Assembly: GCA_016201685.1 (NCBI GenBank)
Contig: JACQCJ010000022.1
Coordinates: 1-7,113, forward strand
Direction: 5' to 3'
Length of the DNA: 7,113 bases
DNA from: Candidatus Peregrinibacteria bacterium
Lineage (GTDB): Bacteria > Patescibacteriota > Gracilibacteria > Peribacterales > Peribacteraceae
The notes beneath the pieces were generated by a model that was not told where the DNA came from, searched no databases, and saw nothing but the letters and a program-made list of their open reading frames with translations. The translations under genes were made by a program, and so were the position numbers. Below, one piece after another: positions 5,957 to 7,113 of this stretch (its first letter is position 1; every line of letters begins with the position of its first letter).

Positions 5957-5962
5957 AGTGTA
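5957..5962 (-). promoter_or_regulatory. Candidate -10 element (TACACT) of the sugar transferase gene
   Basis: TACACT on the minus strand is followed by exactly six bases (5956-5951) and then ATG at 5950, so transcription would start on the A of the start codon. No good -35 is visible at 16-18 bases. The same hexamer occurs upstream of doxX at 6637-6642. Confidence 0.4.
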
Positions 5963-5966
5963 CCCG

Positions 5967-5981
5967 CTTCTGGCTCAGAAG
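5967..5981. repeat. Small perfect inverted repeat upstream of the sugar transferase gene
   Basis: CTTCTG (5967-5972) and CAGAAG (5976-5981) form a perfect 6-bp stem around GCT. It lies four bases upstream of the candidate -10, where a -35 would normally be. It could be an operator, but it is short enough to be chance. Confidence 0.3.
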
Positions 5982-6000
5982 GCGTGATCACAGAAAAGTG

Positions 6001-6174
6001 CCAAGAACCAAGTACCAAATCCCCCTTCGACTCGGCTCCCACCTTCGTCAGCCTCGGCTGACTTCGGATGGGCAAGCAGGGCAGGCAAACAATTCATCAA
6101 GAGAACAGGTTTGAAATTCAAATGTTTTCTTGATGATTTATGAATTGTTTGGCGATTGGAATCTTGGCGTTTGG
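6001..6174. repeat. MITE-like composite repeat between doxX and the sugar transferase gene
   Basis: The plus strand begins with three heptads, CCAAGAA CCAAGTA CCAAATC (6001-6021). It ends with four TTGG words at 6149, 6156, 6164 and 6171, the same motif inverted, giving imperfect terminal inverted repeats. Between them are a tight hairpin GTCAGC-CTCG-GCTGAC (6047-6062) and a long inverted repeat (6087-6150). The outer stem of the latter is AAACAATTCAT / ATGAATTGTTT (6087-6097 with 6140-6150). An inner near-match follows, CAAGAGAACA (6098-6107) with TGTTTTCTTG (6123-6132). It lacks a T-run and has no credible gene. Confidence 0.6.
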
Positions 6175-6201
6175 ATTTTTTCTGCGATCCTCTTCTGAGT
6201 T

Positions 6202-6609
6202 TCATCTCTTCTTCCCCACCGTCTCATCCAGCGAAAACTTCCCCGCGCCGAACGCGAGCAGCACAAGGTTTGCTCCGAGCAACGTGAGATCATATTCCCA
6301 CCCTGTGCCCTGGCGCGCCGAATAGGCCACCTGCATCACGTCGATCTTCATGAACATCGCACCGAGCATGATGACACCGAGCACCGCCGCCGCGATGGGC
6401 GTGAAAATCCCGAGGATCAGAGCGATTCCCATGAGCGGTTCGAGAATAGAGAGAATCTTGAAGATCAGCAGCATCGTGTCCGACATGACCATCGCATCGG
6501 CCGACCACACGCCCCACTTCATCGACCCATGGACAAGAAACGCCGCCGCCACGACGACGCGAAGAATCAGGAGCGACCAATCCTGCAACGATCTGATGGG
6601 TTTGATCAT
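6202..6609 (-). CDS. DoxX family membrane protein
   Basis: DoxX proteins are small four-helix membrane proteins, often linked to thiol or oxidative-stress functions; their biochemical role is not settled. The 135-residue product has hydrophobic helices near 12-28, 46-69, 71-88 and 107-123. Family motifs include AAAFLVHGSMKWG (21-33), LEPLMGIALILGIFTPIAAA (56-75) and GWEYDLTLLGANLVLLAFG (103-121), then GKFSLDE near the end. Start ATG 6609-6607 (MIKPIRSLQDW) is preferred over the upstream in-frame ATG at 6696. The extra 29 residues do not look like family sequence, and a candidate extended -10 promoter (6637-6645) lies inside that stretch. The leader would be about 20 bases with no Shine-Dalgarno. 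It is divergent from the small gene at 6706. Confidence 0.9.
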   Translation of the reverse strand: MIKPIRSLQDWSLLILRVVVAAAFLVHGSMKWGVWSADAMVMSDTMLLIFKILSILEPLMGIALILGIFTPIAAAVLGVIMLGAMFMKIDVMQVAYSARQGTGWEYDLTLLGANLVLLAFGAGKFSLDETVGKKR

Positions 6610-6636
6610 GGGAAAATGGAGAAGATCAGTGCGGGG

Positions 6637-6645
6637 AGTGTAGCA
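6637..6645 (-). promoter_or_regulatory. Candidate extended -10 promoter of doxX
   Basis: On the minus strand TGCTACACT reads as an extended -10 (TG-N-TACACT), which can work without a good -35; none is visible. Transcription would start near 6630, giving a leader of about 20 bases before ATG 6609. This is the same hexamer as upstream of the sugar transferase gene. Confidence 0.45.
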
Positions 6646-6705
6646 GAGGCGGAGCCCACGGGAGCTTATAGGTAGCCTGAAAGTGAAGGATGCCATGCTC
6701 CTCCC

Positions 6706-6909
6706 ATGCGTTCGATTCTCCGAAGAATGATTGTGGCCATTCCCGTTGCCTACTTCATCGGGGGCCTTTTATGCGTCCTTCTTTCCATGCTGGGTGCCAG
6801 TAACACCGGCCTTGTCACGCCATTTTGGGCATTGCTGCTCTCCCCTTTTACGATGATCCTCGGTCCGTTGGATATGCTCACGCGGCACCCGGTGTTGTCG
6901 GTGGTATAG
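6706..6909 (+). CDS. Small two-TM membrane protein, hypothetical
   Basis: The 67 residues hold two hydrophobic segments, about 9-30 (IVAIPVAYFIGGLLCVLLSMLG) and 36-56 (GLVTPFWALLLSPFTMILGPL), after a basic N-terminus MRSILRRM. This charge pattern suggests an inner-membrane hairpin with both ends inside. I recognise no family. ATG 6706 is the first possible start after an in-frame TAG at 6673. The purine-rich GAAGGA at 6685-6690 is too far away (15 bases) to be a normal ribosome site. It is transcribed divergently from doxX, 96 bases apart, and may share its control region. Hydrophobic pattern and a clean frame support a real gene, but short length leaves doubt. Confidence 0.5.
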   Translation: MRSILRRMIVAIPVAYFIGGLLCVLLSMLGASNTGLVTPFWALLLSPFTMILGPLDMLTRHPVLSVV

Positions 6910-6925
6910 ACGTTGGGAATTCACT

Positions 6926-7113
6926 TCATGGTGTCATGGAATGAGCTTCAACGAAGCCGACTTCCTCCAAAAAAGAAGTATTGGTATCTGTCGTGGTATT
7001 TGCGGAGATTGTTACAAAATCAGGATCATGATTGATCATTTTCTCGTCGCATGCCTTGTCCTCCTTCGCATTGCGAGAGTTGGAGCCGTCTGGGCGAATT
7101 GCATTCCCTTTGA
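6926..7113 (-). CDS. C-terminal part of an unrecognised protein (5' end outside window)
   Basis: Reading in from the right edge on the minus strand, one frame stays open for 61 codons to TGA 6928-6926, while both other frames hit stops. The residues are polar and acidic (RPDGSNSRNAKEDKACDEK, then MINHDPDFVTISANTTTDTN, ending VGFVEAHSMTP). No domain is recognised and there is no membrane segment. It converges with the small gene at 6706-6909, leaving only 16 bases between stops. Composition is AT-richer than most of the window. It could be chance, given its length. Confidence 0.4.
   Translation of the reverse strand, partial: KGNAIRPDGSNSRNAKEDKACDEKMINHDPDFVTISANTTTDTNTSFLEEVGFVEAHSMTP

Noticed and set aside
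4508..6061. Plus-strand open frame of 517 codons
   Set aside because: In-register antisense shadow of the sugar transferase gene, which has all its family motifs. The product is Arg/Glu/His-rich nonsense.
5975..6205. Minus-strand 76-codon frame between doxX and the sugar transferase gene
   Set aside because: It reads straight through the composite repeat and hairpins, and the product has no protein-like pattern.
6610..6696. Longer DoxX start at ATG 6696
   Set aside because: The added residues are not family-like, and the candidate doxX promoter lies within them.
1..7113. CRISPR array, tRNA or rRNA genes
   Set aside because: No regularly spaced direct repeats and no cloverleaf or rRNA-like conserved stretches were seen on either strand.

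Overview
The window is a GC-rich bacterial chromosome segment. Most genes lie on the minus strand, with a few plus-strand genes at the edges. It holds housekeeping genes (the end of a dihydroorotase, a small nucleotidyltransferase, a polyprenyl-phosphate sugar-1-phosphate transferase, a DoxX-type membrane protein), one large unfamiliar membrane-anchored protein, and several small mobile or degraded elements. TGA reads as an ordinary stop. No start codon has a convincing Shine-Dalgarno sequence, and two promoters lie so close to their ATGs that the mRNAs would be leaderless. A short RAYT-type transposase, intergenic hairpin repeats and the PP2C-like/TM/propeller protein together suggest a Patescibacteria (CPR) lineage, perhaps Peregrinibacteria- or Peribacteria-like. 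This is a low-confidence guess, because no ribosomal or marker gene is present.

Layout. 1-429 (+): C-terminal part of dihydroorotase (pyrC). 478-1004: a compact REP/RAYT unit, a plus-strand REP-associated tyrosine transposase between two inverted copies of a 23-bp hairpin repeat. The outermost TGA of each repeat copy ends a flanking reading frame. 1002-1400 (-): HxGH-type cytidylyltransferase-like protein. 1401-1513: spacer with an inverted repeat. 1514-3520 (-): 668-aa protein with a degenerate PP2C-like cytoplasmic domain, one membrane segment, a helical linker and a beta-propeller-like outer domain. 3521-3994: gene-poor and scarred, with two diverged direct copies of the 5' end of the 668-aa gene around the C-terminal relic of a PIN-domain (VapC-like) toxin. 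3995-4477 (-): AT-richer orphan 160-aa gene behind a near-perfect sigma70 promoter. 4556-5950 (-): WbaP/WcaJ-type initiating sugar phosphotransferase. 5951-6201: spacer with hairpins and a MITE-like composite repeat. 6202-6609 (-): DoxX family protein. 6706-6909 (+): small two-TM protein, divergent from doxX. 6926-7113 (-): C-terminal end of an unrecognised protein.

The sugar transferase and the nucleotidyltransferase would both fit surface-glycan or cell-envelope synthesis. Otherwise no multi-gene pathway can be read here. The main points of interest are the RAYT/REP unit with its start codon inside a hairpin, the PP2C-like pseudophosphatase/propeller protein, the duplicated gene 5' end around a dead toxin gene, and the leaderless-looking promoters.
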